A stretch of 44,450 nt of DNA from Gelria sp. (GTDB taxonomy: Bacteria; Bacillota; Syntrophomonadia; Syntrophomonadales; Syntrophomonadaceae), in NCBI GenBank assembly GCA_012839665.1, contig DUMX01000083.1, forward strand, positions 1 through 44,450, written 5' to 3'. A program made the position numbers and the translations under genes. A model generated the notes under the pieces. It was given only the letters and a program-made list of their open reading frames with translations, did no database searches and had not been told where the DNA came from. This document shows positions 1 to 7,570 of this stretch, piece after piece; position 1 is the stretch's first letter, and every line of letters begins with the position of its first letter.

Positions 1-254
1 CAGACATACGTCTGCCCCTACAAAACCTACATAAATCCGCATCCTTAAAAATTTAAAAAATCAGTGTTAATCATAAATAATCAGCGTCCTTCAGTGTCTA
101 ATCCCCGTCTATTTTCTTATTAACCCCCCAAGGGCAAAGGTCGCAACCATTGATGAAAATTCTGTTTGCTTTCAACACTGGCGAAGAATCGATTCTGCTT
201 TCGTAGTCGCATATTAAAACATTTTTACAATAACTCGTTTACTATAACTTGGAC
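1..254. other. Non-coding leader with dispersed-repeat-like sequence
   Basis: No convincing gene is seen here. Positions 1-14 form a small inverted repeat (CAGAC-ATAC-GTCTG). Positions 31-125 have the character of a degenerate interspersed repeat. The 15-mer CCCCGTCTATTTTCT at 103-117 recurs exactly at 4832-4846, and related sequence appears inverted near 24410. The rest is AT-rich and leads into the MerR promoter. Confidence 0.5.
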
Positions 255-285
255 TTGACACCACTACGTAATGGTGGTAGCATTA
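255..285 (+). promoter_or_regulatory. Candidate MerR-type promoter and operator of the MerR gene
   Basis: A consensus -35 box TTGACA lies at 255-260. It is followed directly by a dyad, ACCAC (260-264) and GTGGT (274-278), with a 9-base spacer. A weak -10 (TAGCAT at 278-283, or CATTAA slightly later) follows at a 17 to 20 base spacing. A dyad lying between -35 and -10 is the classic arrangement of MerR-controlled promoters, and the next gene encodes a MerR regulator about 40 bases downstream. Autoregulation is inferred. Confidence 0.5.
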
Positions 286-319
286 ATTTACATACACCAA
301 ATAAAGGAATGAATTGCCA

Positions 320-859
320 ATGTCTGAAAAATATCGTATCAGTGAACTGGCGCAAAAGGCTGGGGTTACAAACCGAACCGTGCACTACTATGTTGGACGA
401 GGACTGTTACCACCGCCGGATGGGGCCGGGGTAGGAACTACTTATCGGAAAGAACATCTACTTAGGCTGCGCTTAATCAAAAAATTACAGGAACAGTATC
501 TCCCTTTAGAAAAAATCAAAGAAATTACTAGCGGAATGAAAATGGAAGAAATAGAGCAGGCTCTGGAAGGCGGAGGGGCGCAAGAAATGGCACGGCCTAA
601 AGAAATTGCTCTTGATTCTGATGTCATAGAAAAAATTATGTACTCCGAAACGAAGGAGAGAACCGGTGCCGATTACCCATTGTTTACGACAGTGGACGAC
701 TATCGACTCGGGGGGGATGAAGCCCGGGGAAATGTTTATGTTCGCGCTGTACTTGGAGCAGGCATAGAACTTCATGTTCCTGCAGAGCTGTTTCATGAAC
801 AGCCCGACCTGATTGCTAAAGTAAGGAAATATACCATGAAATTGATAAAAGGGAAATAA
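320..859 (+). CDS. MerR family transcriptional regulator
   Basis: A DNA-binding regulator of the MerR family. The N-terminal winged helix-turn-helix covers about residues 5-75: a YRISELA motif, then TNRTVHYY, then the GLLPPP turn that precedes the wing. A helical dimerisation stretch follows. The last 60 residues resemble no effector domain I recognise and carry no cysteine cluster, so a metal or redox sensor is not supported. ATG 320 is chosen because AAAGGA (303-308) is well placed for it; an in-frame TTG at 314 sits too close. It lies 12 bases upstream of the VIT/VWA gene, very likely in one transcription unit, so it probably regulates itself and that gene. The family call is firm; the signal is unknown. 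Confidence 0.9.
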   Translation: MSEKYRISELAQKAGVTNRTVHYYVGRGLLPPPDGAGVGTTYRKEHLLRLRLIKKLQEQYLPLEKIKEITSGMKMEEIEQALEGGGAQEMARPKEIALDSDVIEKIMYSETKERTGADYPLFTTVDDYRLGGDEARGNVYVRAVLGAGIELHVPAELFHEQPDLIAKVRKYTMKLIKGK

Positions 860-871
860 GGAGGAAGCCTG

Positions 872-3172
872 ATGGAATACGGATTAATAAACCGGAAAAA
901 CCAAAAATCTATGGTCCTGAAAGCAGTAGATATCAGTGGTGACCTGGCGGGAAATGCTCTGTGGGTAAAAATAAGGCAGCATTACCATAACGATAGCGGT
1001 GAAAATGCAGAATTTATCTATACCTTTCCCATGCCTGAAAACGCAGCTGTTTGTGATTTTATCGCCACCATCGGCGAAAAAGTTATTACTACCGAGATCA
1101 AGGAAAAAGAGGAGGCTTTTGCTGCTTATGATGAGGCTATCCGGCAGGGAGATAGCGCCTTTTTGCTGGAGAGCATGCGGGTCAATGTATTTCAGATCTC
1201 CCTGGGTCAGATTGATGTCGGAGAAGACGTAAAGATTGAGATTAATTATTTTCAGGAGATTACAACCAGTGATACTGAAATGCGTCTCCTCATTCCAACA
1301 TTGGTCGGAGCGCGTTATATTCCCGGCAATGTTTCCGGGGAAAAAATTGGCCCCGGAGAAGCTCGCCCCACTGACCGGGTACCGGATGCAGATTTTATCA
1401 CCCCTCCCAGAGGGAATACCGATTACCGGGCTTCATTGCAGATGAACATTAAAACTTTGAGCCCCTTTATCAGCATCGACTCCCCGTCGCACCGCATTCA
1501 GGTTGAGCAAAGCGATCCTACCACGGCAGCCGTTTCCCTGGAAGGAGGGACTACCCGCATGAATCGGGATTTTATCTTGTCCCTGAAACTGTCTGATGAA
1601 CCGCTGCCGCGTATTCTCTACAGCCAAAACGACCGCAGCGAATACTATGCGCTGGCCAGTTACACGCCGGAATTTCCTCCAATCGATAGAAAACAGGCCG
1701 GGGAATACATATTCCTGATAGATATCTCCGGGTCTATGGCAGGAGAAAAACTGGAGCAGGCGGCCCAGGCTATGAAAATCTGTCTGCGCAACCTGGGGAC
1801 AAATGATTTGTTTAACCTGGTGGCATTTGAAAGCGGACTGCACCCCTTCTCCCCTGGGAGTCTGCCCTTTAACCAGAAGAATCTGGATTCGGCAACCAGA
1901 TGGGTAAGTCGGCTAAGATCCATGGGAGGAACAGAAATCCTTCCTGCAGTCAAGTTTGCGCTTAATAAAGAAACACCGGGATACGAAAAAATCATCCTCC
2001 TTTTTACCGATGGCCAGGTAGGAAACGAAAACGAAATCATCAAATATACAAAGGCGCGCAATAAAAACCTGCGTTTATTCAGTATCGGCATCGATACTAC
2101 GGTAAATGATTTCTTTATTAACCGCATTGCCGAAGCCGGAAACGGCTATGCTGAATTTGTCTATCCGGGAGAAAATCTCGAAGATAAAGTTATCAGACAT
2201 TTTTCCCGTATTCATGCCAGCTATATGGAAAATATCACTATCCAGATGGAGGGCCTTTCCCTGGAGCCGGGCGGTAAAATCCCCAACCGCTTGTATGATA
2301 TGGAACCCTTTACCCAGGTATTTAAAATGAACAGTCAGCCTCAAGATAAAATGATTATCAAAGGCTATAGTGGCACCCAGGAAATCGTATTGGAGATAGA
2401 TGAGATACTGGAAACTCCAAATGCCGAGGCTTTGGAAAAATTATGGGCTAAACGCAAAATTACCGAACTGGAAACTTATTTGCAATCGGGAAACCCCAGG
2501 CGGGCTAAAACCATCGAAGCAGATATAATTGAACTCTCCCAAAAACATCACCTGCTCTCATCATTGACCTCATTCGTGGGGGTATACCAGCGGGAAAATA
2601 AATTATCCGGATTGCCGGAGCTAATAGTAATACCGGTTGACATTCCTTATGGTTGGGATATGTTTGCAATAGACAGCGTAAGTTATGATTGCATTACTGT
2701 AAATGAATGCTTATCATCCACTATCAGTGGAGCCCTGTTATCCCCAACAAGAAGTACTAGTAGGGCCAGGTTCAAAGCGAAAAGGATGTACAGGCAGGAT
2801 TCTGTGGATATCGCGGATACCCCGCAACTGGATGCAGATATCCAGGAAAGCAAGGTAAAACAGCTGGCCGCTGGCCAGAATGCGGACGGTTCGTTTGGCA
2901 GCATTACCGGGGAAAGACCTGCAATTATTGAGGAAACTGTGCAGGCCATTATTTATATTCTAGAAAGCGCCGGCAGTATCAACCTCTTCAGGAACCAGCT
3001 GCTAAAGGCATTTAGGTTCTTAATGACCCAGGAGGAGACGATAAGAGAGGATAAGGATTTACTGGGGTTGGTCAATCAGGTACTCCAGATGTCCCGAATC
3101 GATAGAATCATTTGCATAGGAGAACAGGATGTAAAGGATTTTGTAGACAGAATAAAAGCAGAGCTTTCCTAA
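872..3172 (+). CDS. VIT domain and von Willebrand factor A domain protein
   Basis: A 766-residue protein with the inter-alpha-trypsin-inhibitor-like layout. A VIT domain (about residues 1-130) has the FPMPENAAV and EAFAAYDEA signatures. A von Willebrand A domain (about 276-450) has the metal-ion-dependent adhesion site D284-x-S286-x-S288 within LIDISGSM. A C-terminal helical region contains QNADGSFG, common at the end of VIT/VWA proteins. No signal peptide or membrane segment is seen, so it is predicted to be cytoplasmic. AGGAGG at 859-864 overlaps the MerR stop and sits 7 bases before ATG 872, indicating coupled translation. VWA domains usually mediate metal-dependent protein contacts; the bacterial role of VIT/VWA proteins is poorly known. 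Domain identity is confident, function is not. Confidence 0.88.
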   Translation: MEYGLINRKNQKSMVLKAVDISGDLAGNALWVKIRQHYHNDSGENAEFIYTFPMPENAAVCDFIATIGEKVITTEIKEKEEAFAAYDEAIRQGDSAFLLESMRVNVFQISLGQIDVGEDVKIEINYFQEITTSDTEMRLLIPTLVGARYIPGNVSGEKIGPGEARPTDRVPDADFITPPRGNTDYRASLQMNIKTLSPFISIDSPSHRIQVEQSDPTTAAVSLEGGTTRMNRDFILSLKLSDEPLPRILYSQNDRSEYYALASYTPEFPPIDRKQAGEYIFLIDISGSMAGEKLEQAAQAMKICLRNLGTNDLFNLVAFESGLHPFSPGSLPFNQKNLDSATRWVSRLRSMGGTEILPAVKFALNKETPGYEKIILLFTDGQVGNENEIIKYTKARNKNLRLFSIGIDTTVNDFFINRIAEAGNGYAEFVYPGENLEDKVIRHFSRIHASYMENITIQMEGLSLEPGGKIPNRLYDMEPFTQVFKMNSQPQDKMIIKGYSGTQEIVLEIDEILETPNAEALEKLWAKRKITELETYLQSGNPRRAKTIEADIIELSQKHHLLSSLTSFVGVYQRENKLSGLPELIVIPVDIPYGWDMFAIDSVSYDCITVNECLSSTISGALLSPTRSTSRARFKAKRMYRQDSVDIADTPQLDADIQESKVKQLAAGQNADGSFGSITGERPAIIEETVQAIIYILESAGSINLFRNQLLKAFRFLMTQEETIREDKDLLGLVNQVLQMSRIDRIICIGEQDVKDFVDRIKAELS

Positions 3173-3180
3173 ATTGCACA

Positions 3181-3198
3181 GTGACAAGGTCGTGTCAC
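3181..3198. promoter_or_regulatory. Perfect inverted repeat GTGACA-N6-TGTCAC
   Basis: Six-base perfect arms at 3181-3186 and 3193-3198 lie 9 bases after the VIT/VWA stop and about 65 bases before the small basic protein. No T-tract follows, so it is not a convincing terminator; an operator is possible. A similar TGACA/TGTCA palindrome occurs at 20851-20869. Confidence 0.35.
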
Positions 3199-3263
3199 CA
3201 TAATATGTAATAATTAAAATCAAGGTGGACCGTGTTAGTGTAACTAAAAGGGGGGTGGTTAAC

Positions 3264-3431
3264 GTGGCCAGAAATAGTATTTCCGGGATTAGGAGTTTTT
3301 TGTATGCTCTGGCTAGATTTCTGGGAGATGTTGATGCTGTATCCAAGGGGAGTAAAGCTACCCAGAAGCGGATAGGCAGGAGAATAGCTGGCAGAGCTAC
3401 TGGAAGAGCATTAAGAAACCTGTTTAAATGA
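3264..3431 (+). CDS. Small basic protein, 55 residues, unknown function
   Basis: A short protein with a hydrophobic N-terminal half (SFLYALARFLGDVDAV) and a strongly basic C-terminal half rich in Arg, Gly and Lys (KRIGRRIAGRATGRALRN). GTG 3264 is chosen because a purine-rich AAAAGGGGGGTGG site ends about 4 bases before it; the longer in-frame ATG at 3225 has no site. The pattern resembles short proteins seen scattered in Firmicutes, but I cannot name a family. The amphipathic basic tail could bind nucleic acid or membranes; this is a guess from composition. It stands between the VIT/VWA gene and a lipoprotein on the same strand. Confidence 0.6.
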   Translation: MARNSISGIRSFLYALARFLGDVDAVSKGSKATQKRIGRRIAGRATGRALRNLFK

Positions 3432-3557
3432 TTTCATTTCTATAAGAGAAGGATAAATTAAAAAGGGGAATGCTCGAAACAAGGATAGTTTTAGTAATAA
3501 AGATGGTTGCCGATATTAGAATCTAAAGGTTCTATTACCCAAGAACGGAGGAAATTT

Positions 3558-4148
3558 ATGAAAAAAGTTGTAAGCTATGGCCTTATACTGGTATTTCTAG
3601 TTTCTGTAAGCGGATGTTTGTTCACAACCCCTCCAGACCAAGTGGTTGTGAGCTTTTTAGATGCAATGCTGGAAGGAGATTTTGAAAAGGCCGCTGAGTT
3701 TGTAAACCCTGATGAAGATAACAGTAAGGATATAGAAGAAATGTCTATAATTGAAGATGAGGAAGGAGAACGCCTCTTTCGGGCTATTCTGGACAAAACA
3801 AGTTACGAAATAGGAGAGAAGACAATTGACGGTAATAAGGCGACCGTTACGGCCAAAATTACGGCACCGGATCTGCTGCGAATTGTGAGCCAAACTATGA
3901 GTGAATTGATTCCGATGGCTTTTGCAATGGCCTTTTCCGAGGAAGAAGCTGATGATAAAATGGATGCCATGATTCAACAGTATTTTGAAAATGCTATTAG
4001 TGACCCCAATGCTCCTATGACAGTTTCTGATACCCAGATTAAACTTGAAAAAATAGATGGTACTTGGTTTGTTATTCCAGATGACGAGCTTATTAATGCT
4101 CTAACTGGGAATCTTGAAAAAGCCTTTGCCAGTTTAGAAGAGGAATAA
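3558..4148 (+). CDS. Putative lipoprotein with a small NTF2/DUF4878-like domain
   Basis: A 196-residue predicted lipoprotein. The N-terminus has two lysines, a hydrophobic core and a lipobox VSGC with the lipidated cysteine at residue 20. The mature part begins with the pattern VVSFLDAMLEGDFEKAAEFV, typical of the first helices of NTF2-like DUF4878/DUF5105-type extracytoplasmic domains, and ends with KIDGTWFVIPDDEL, also typical of that fold. It is acidic and carries no catalytic motif. ATG 3558 follows CGGAGGAAATTT, a good site; the longer frame starting at 3507 has none and would bury the signal peptide. It would be anchored on the outer face of the cytoplasmic membrane. It converges with the coiled-coil gene on the other strand. 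Confidence 0.75.
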   Translation: MKKVVSYGLILVFLVSVSGCLFTTPPDQVVVSFLDAMLEGDFEKAAEFVNPDEDNSKDIEEMSIIEDEEGERLFRAILDKTSYEIGEKTIDGNKATVTAKITAPDLLRIVSQTMSELIPMAFAMAFSEEEADDKMDAMIQQYFENAISDPNAPMTVSDTQIKLEKIDGTWFVIPDDELINALTGNLEKAFASLEEE

Positions 4149-4175
4149 AACAAATTACTTTACAAATGGATAAGG

Positions 4176-4790
4176 CTACTTCTGTTCAATGCGCAAGAGG
4201 CGTAACTCGCGGTCATGTTCACGCTGTTTGCTCTCAACGTTATAAAGCATGTGGCGAAAGGACTCCTGACTGGCTTCGATTCTAGCCAGGGTGTTTTTAA
4301 TGCTGGCAAAGTAATCCAGGCTTACTTGTCTGGCATCAAATAAGGCCCGAATTTTTTCCGTTATTTCGGTTTCCAGGCGTACTTGATTGGTATCAATGTT
4401 ATTGACCTTAGAAGTTAGGACTGCCATGTCATTGGTAAGGGTACCAACTTTAGAATCCAAGCTGGCCACATTATCAGTAAGAGTATCGACCCTGGAATCT
4501 AGACTGGTCACATTATCGGTAAGAGTACCAACTTTGGAAGTTAAGTCAGTCATATTATTAGTAAGGGTTCCGATTCTAGAATCCAAGCTAGCTACATTAT
4601 CAGTAAGAGTATTGAATCTAGAATCCAAGCTGGCCACATTATCAGTAAGAGTATCGACCCTGGAATCTAAGTTCGCCATATTATCGGTAAGGGTACCAAC
4701 TTTAGAATCTAGACTGGTTACATTATCGGCAAGGGTATCCAGCAGTTCAAGTTTTTTGAGCACCAGCTCTTGGAATTTCGCGTTGTCCAT
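4176..4790 (-). CDS. Coiled-coil protein with 14-residue tandem repeats
   Basis: A 204-residue protein. Residues about 18-135 are eight or so near-identical 14-residue units of the type LTDNVASLDSRVDT, i.e. two heptads with hydrophobic a and d positions: a long parallel coiled coil. The last 65 residues lose the repeat but stay helical (RALFDARQ, NTLARIEASQ, RELRLLRIEQ). No signal peptide is seen. At DNA level the array is a run of 42-base repeats, so copy number may vary between strains. The start ATG is at the 4790 end and the gene reads away from the restriction operon. The function is unknown; it may be an oligomerisation rod. Confidence 0.75.
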   Translation of the reverse strand: MDNAKFQELVLKKLELLDTLADNVTSLDSKVGTLTDNMANLDSRVDTLTDNVASLDSRFNTLTDNVASLDSRIGTLTNNMTDLTSKVGTLTDNVTSLDSRVDTLTDNVASLDSKVGTLTNDMAVLTSKVNNIDTNQVRLETEITEKIRALFDARQVSLDYFASIKNTLARIEASQESFRHMLYNVESKQREHDRELRLLRIEQK

Positions 4791-4940
4791 AGTTATACTC
4801 CCCCATGGTTTTTTTATAACTGCGTCTATTCCCCCGTCTATTTTCTAATTACCTGCTTAAACTTTACAGTATTTTAACTTCTGCCTCGTAATTAGAATTC
4901 CTTTAAATTAAATAATTTTGTTGGAAAAGGAGAATGTTGT

Positions 4941-5044
4941 CAGGAAAAAGTGGTACCGGGCGTGAAAAATTAAATAGAGTCAATATTTAGCTAAATAACC
5001 TCAAAAATTGCAGGAAATAAGGGCATTGGGCGCGAAATATAAAA
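4941..5044. repeat. Pair of imperfect 30-base direct repeats
   Basis: Copy 1 starts at 4941 (CAGGAAAAAG...) and copy 2 at 5011 (CAGGAAATAA...). Both continue through GGGCG(T/C)GAAA. About 22 of the first 30 positions match and the copies are exactly 70 bases apart, about 7 helical turns. They lie upstream of hsdM. They could be paired protein-binding sites or fragments of an interspersed repeat. Confidence 0.4.
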
Positions 5045-5106
5045 GGATATTACTTGCTAATGTTTGGGGAAAATTACTATATAGAGGAAATGGCCGACAA
5101 GGCTGT

Positions 5107-5151
5107 AAACACGGGAGCAGTACACTATTTCGTAAACCTGTGTTTATTTTT
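5107..5151 (+). terminator. Possible weak hairpin upstream of hsdM
   Basis: AAACACGGG (5107-5115) can pair with CCTGTGTTT (5137-5145) with one mismatch, and ATTTTTC follows. The 21-base loop is long, and no gene ends just upstream on this strand, so this may be a leader structure rather than a terminator. Confidence 0.25.
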
Positions 5152-5206
5152 CTAAAAAGCTTTTGTTTTTAGTTATAGCACAAATCATCGGGAGGGTACA
5201 TAAACA

Positions 5207-7570
5207 GTGGCCATAAAAAAGAGTGACCTGTACAGCAAACTGTGGCAGAGCTGTGATGAACTAAGGGGAGGTATGGATGCATCCCAGTATAAGGACTATG
5301 TTTTAGTATTGTTATTTGTCAAATATGTAACTGACAAATACTATGGTAAGCCGGACTCATTGCTGATAGTGCCTGCAGGCGGCAGCTTTCACGATATGGT
5401 GAAGCTTAAGGGTAATAGTAAGATTGGCGATGAGATGAATAAAATAATACATAAATTAGCTCAAGAAAATCAGTTGGATGGGGTTATAACCGTAGCTGAT
5501 TTTAATGACGACGACAAATTGGGACGGGGAAAGGAAAAAGTAGACCGACTGACCAATTTAGTGTCTATTTTTGAATCCGATAGCCTGGATATGAGTAAAA
5601 ACAGTGCTGATGGTGATGACCTGCTCGGTGATGCTTACGAGTATTTGATGCGTAACTTTGCCACCGAATCGGGAAAATCCAAAGGACAATTCTATACACC
5701 GGCGGAAGTATCTCGCGTAATGGCGAAGGTAATCGGGGTGGAAAAATCAAAAAGCCGGGGCGATACCATTTATGACCCCACCTGTGGGAGCGGTTCTCTG
5801 CTGCTTAAGGCAGCAGATGAGGCGCCTTTTGGGCTTACTATTTATGGCCAGGAAAAAGATAATGCTACCCGAGCCCTGGCCAAGATGAACATGATTTTGC
5901 ATGGGAATGAAATAGCAGATATCAGGCAGGGCGACACCTTGTCATCACCTGAATTTCTTAAAAAGGAGGGTGGTTTAGAAACCTTTGACTATGCAGTGGC
6001 TAATCCACCTTTTTCAACTAAATCCTGGAGGAACGGACTGGACCCTGAAAATGATGAATATGGGCGTTTCCAGGGCTTTGGCATTCCACCGGCTAAAAAT
6101 GGGGATTATGCCTTTTTACTGCATTTTATTCGTTCCTTAAGGAGCCACCAAGGCAAAGGGGCCATAATCCTTCCTCATGGGGTACTGTTTCGGGGAAATG
6201 TAGAAGCTCAAATCCGTAAAAACATTATACAACGAGGACTTATCAAAGGGATAATTGGACTGCCGCCTAACCTGTTTTATGGCACCGGCATACCGGCATC
6301 AATAATTGTAATCGATAAAGAGGATGCCCATAAACGAAAGGGCATATTTATGATAGATGCCAGCCGTGGATTTATAAAAGATGGCAACAAAAACCGCCTG
6401 CGGGAGCGTGATATCCACAAGATAGTAGATGTATTTAAGGGTCAGCTGGAGATTGCTAAATACTCCCGCTTTGTAAACATAACGGAAATAGAAGCAAATG
6501 ACTATAATCTCAATATACCAAGATACATAGACACCCAGGAAAAAGAGGATATTCAGGATATTGGTGCTCATTTGAGGGGAGGAATCCCTGATCGGGATAT
6601 AGATGATTTAGAAAAATATTGGTCCGTATATCCAGGCTTGAAAAACCAACTATTCTTACCTGGTAACCGGGCTGGCTACAGCAAACTAAATGTCAAAACC
6701 GATGCTATAAAAACAACTATTTTCTCCCATCCGGATTTTATTAAATATTCTCAAGCAGTCGCAGAAAAAAACAACTATTGGAAAAATAAATATCTCCCTA
6801 TTCTAAAAAGTATAGATGCTGCTACCAAACCTAAGGAATTGATACACCAAATGTCGGAAGACTTGTTAGATACCTTTGCGGACAGCAAATTAATTGACAA
6901 ATATGACGTATATCAACATCTGATGGATTATTGGTTGGGGACTATGAGGGATGATGTTTATATGGTTTCTGAAAACGGGTGGGTAGCAAATGAAGAATTA
7001 ATACCGGATGATTTTATTATAAACCGATATTTTAGCTCGGGAAAACAGGCTCTGGAGGAGCTGGAGGTACAAAGAGATGAAATAACCGGATTAAAAGAAG
7101 AATTTGAGGAAGAACATTCCGGAGAAGACGGGGCATTAGAAGAAGTTAAAAATGATAGAGGGAATATAACCAAGACTAATTTGAACCAGCGCCTAAGAGA
7201 ACTAAAGGATGACCGGGATGCGGTGGAGGAGTTAGAGATTCTGGAAGAGTATCTGGAATTGATGGATAAGGAATCAAATGTAAGGCGGGAAATAAGGGAT
7301 GCCGAGAAAAAATTGCAAAAGAAAGTACAGGCCAAATACAAAGAGCTTTCTACGGAGGAAGTGCAGGAGATATTAGTAAATGACAAGTGGTTGGCGACTA
7401 TTACTGCTGCCATAAATACGGAAATGGAAAAAATCTCCCACCGGCTTACCACCAGGATTAAGGAATTATCCGAAAGATACGGAGATACCCTCTTTGAGAT
7501 AGAAGCAGAAGTAGAGGAATTAAGTAAAAAAGTAGAATCTCATTTGCAAAGGATGGGATTGGCGTGGTAG
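5207..7570 (+). CDS. hsdM: Type I restriction-modification system, DNA methyltransferase subunit HsdM
   Basis: The modification subunit, which transfers a methyl group from S-adenosylmethionine to adenine N6 in the HsdS-specified site. The N-terminal helical HsdM domain (residues 1-150, LWQSCDELRGGM) precedes the N6-methyltransferase domain. That domain has the SAM-binding DPTCGSGSLL motif near residue 190 and the catalytic NPPF at 266-269. At 787 residues it is much longer than the usual 500 or so. The extra C-terminal part (about 560-787) is rich in Glu and Lys with coiled-coil character (EELEVQRDEITGLKEE). GTG 5207 has GGAGGG 10 bases upstream. It overlaps hsdS by 7 bases, so the three subunits are translationally coupled. 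No frameshift or motif loss is seen. Confidence 0.95.
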   Translation: MAIKKSDLYSKLWQSCDELRGGMDASQYKDYVLVLLFVKYVTDKYYGKPDSLLIVPAGGSFHDMVKLKGNSKIGDEMNKIIHKLAQENQLDGVITVADFNDDDKLGRGKEKVDRLTNLVSIFESDSLDMSKNSADGDDLLGDAYEYLMRNFATESGKSKGQFYTPAEVSRVMAKVIGVEKSKSRGDTIYDPTCGSGSLLLKAADEAPFGLTIYGQEKDNATRALAKMNMILHGNEIADIRQGDTLSSPEFLKKEGGLETFDYAVANPPFSTKSWRNGLDPENDEYGRFQGFGIPPAKNGDYAFLLHFIRSLRSHQGKGAIILPHGVLFRGNVEAQIRKNIIQRGLIKGIIGLPPNLFYGTGIPASIIVIDKEDAHKRKGIFMIDASRGFIKDGNKNRLRERDIHKIVDVFKGQLEIAKYSRFVNITEIEANDYNLNIPRYIDTQEKEDIQDIGAHLRGGIPDRDIDDLEKYWSVYPGLKNQLFLPGNRAGYSKLNVKTDAIKTTIFSHPDFIKYSQAVAEKNNYWKNKYLPILKSIDAATKPKELIHQMSEDLLDTFADSKLIDKYDVYQHLMDYWLGTMRDDVYMVSENGWVANEELIPDDFIINRYFSSGKQALEELEVQRDEITGLKEEFEEEHSGEDGALEEVKNDRGNITKTNLNQRLRELKDDRDAVEELEILEEYLELMDKESNVRREIRDAEKKLQKKVQAKYKELSTEEVQEILVNDKWLATITAAINTEMEKISHRLTTRIKELSERYGDTLFEIEAEVEELSKKVESHLQRMGLAW

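Larger units (their letters stand above)
4791..5206. other. 416-base non-coding stretch before the restriction operon
   Basis: AT-rich with no credible gene on either strand. It contains dispersed-repeat sequence at 4822-4850 (GCGTCTATTCCCC then CCCCGTCTATTTTCT, shared with 24410-24422 in inverse and 103-117). It also holds two imperfect direct repeats at 4941-4974 and 5011-5044, a possible hairpin at 5107-5145, and the leader of hsdM with GGAGGG at 5191-5196. Confidence 0.6.

Noticed and set aside
4387..4848. A 153-residue plus-strand frame across the coiled-coil gene
   Set aside because: A shadow of the 42-base repeats. The minus-strand frame has a coherent heptad pattern and a proper end.
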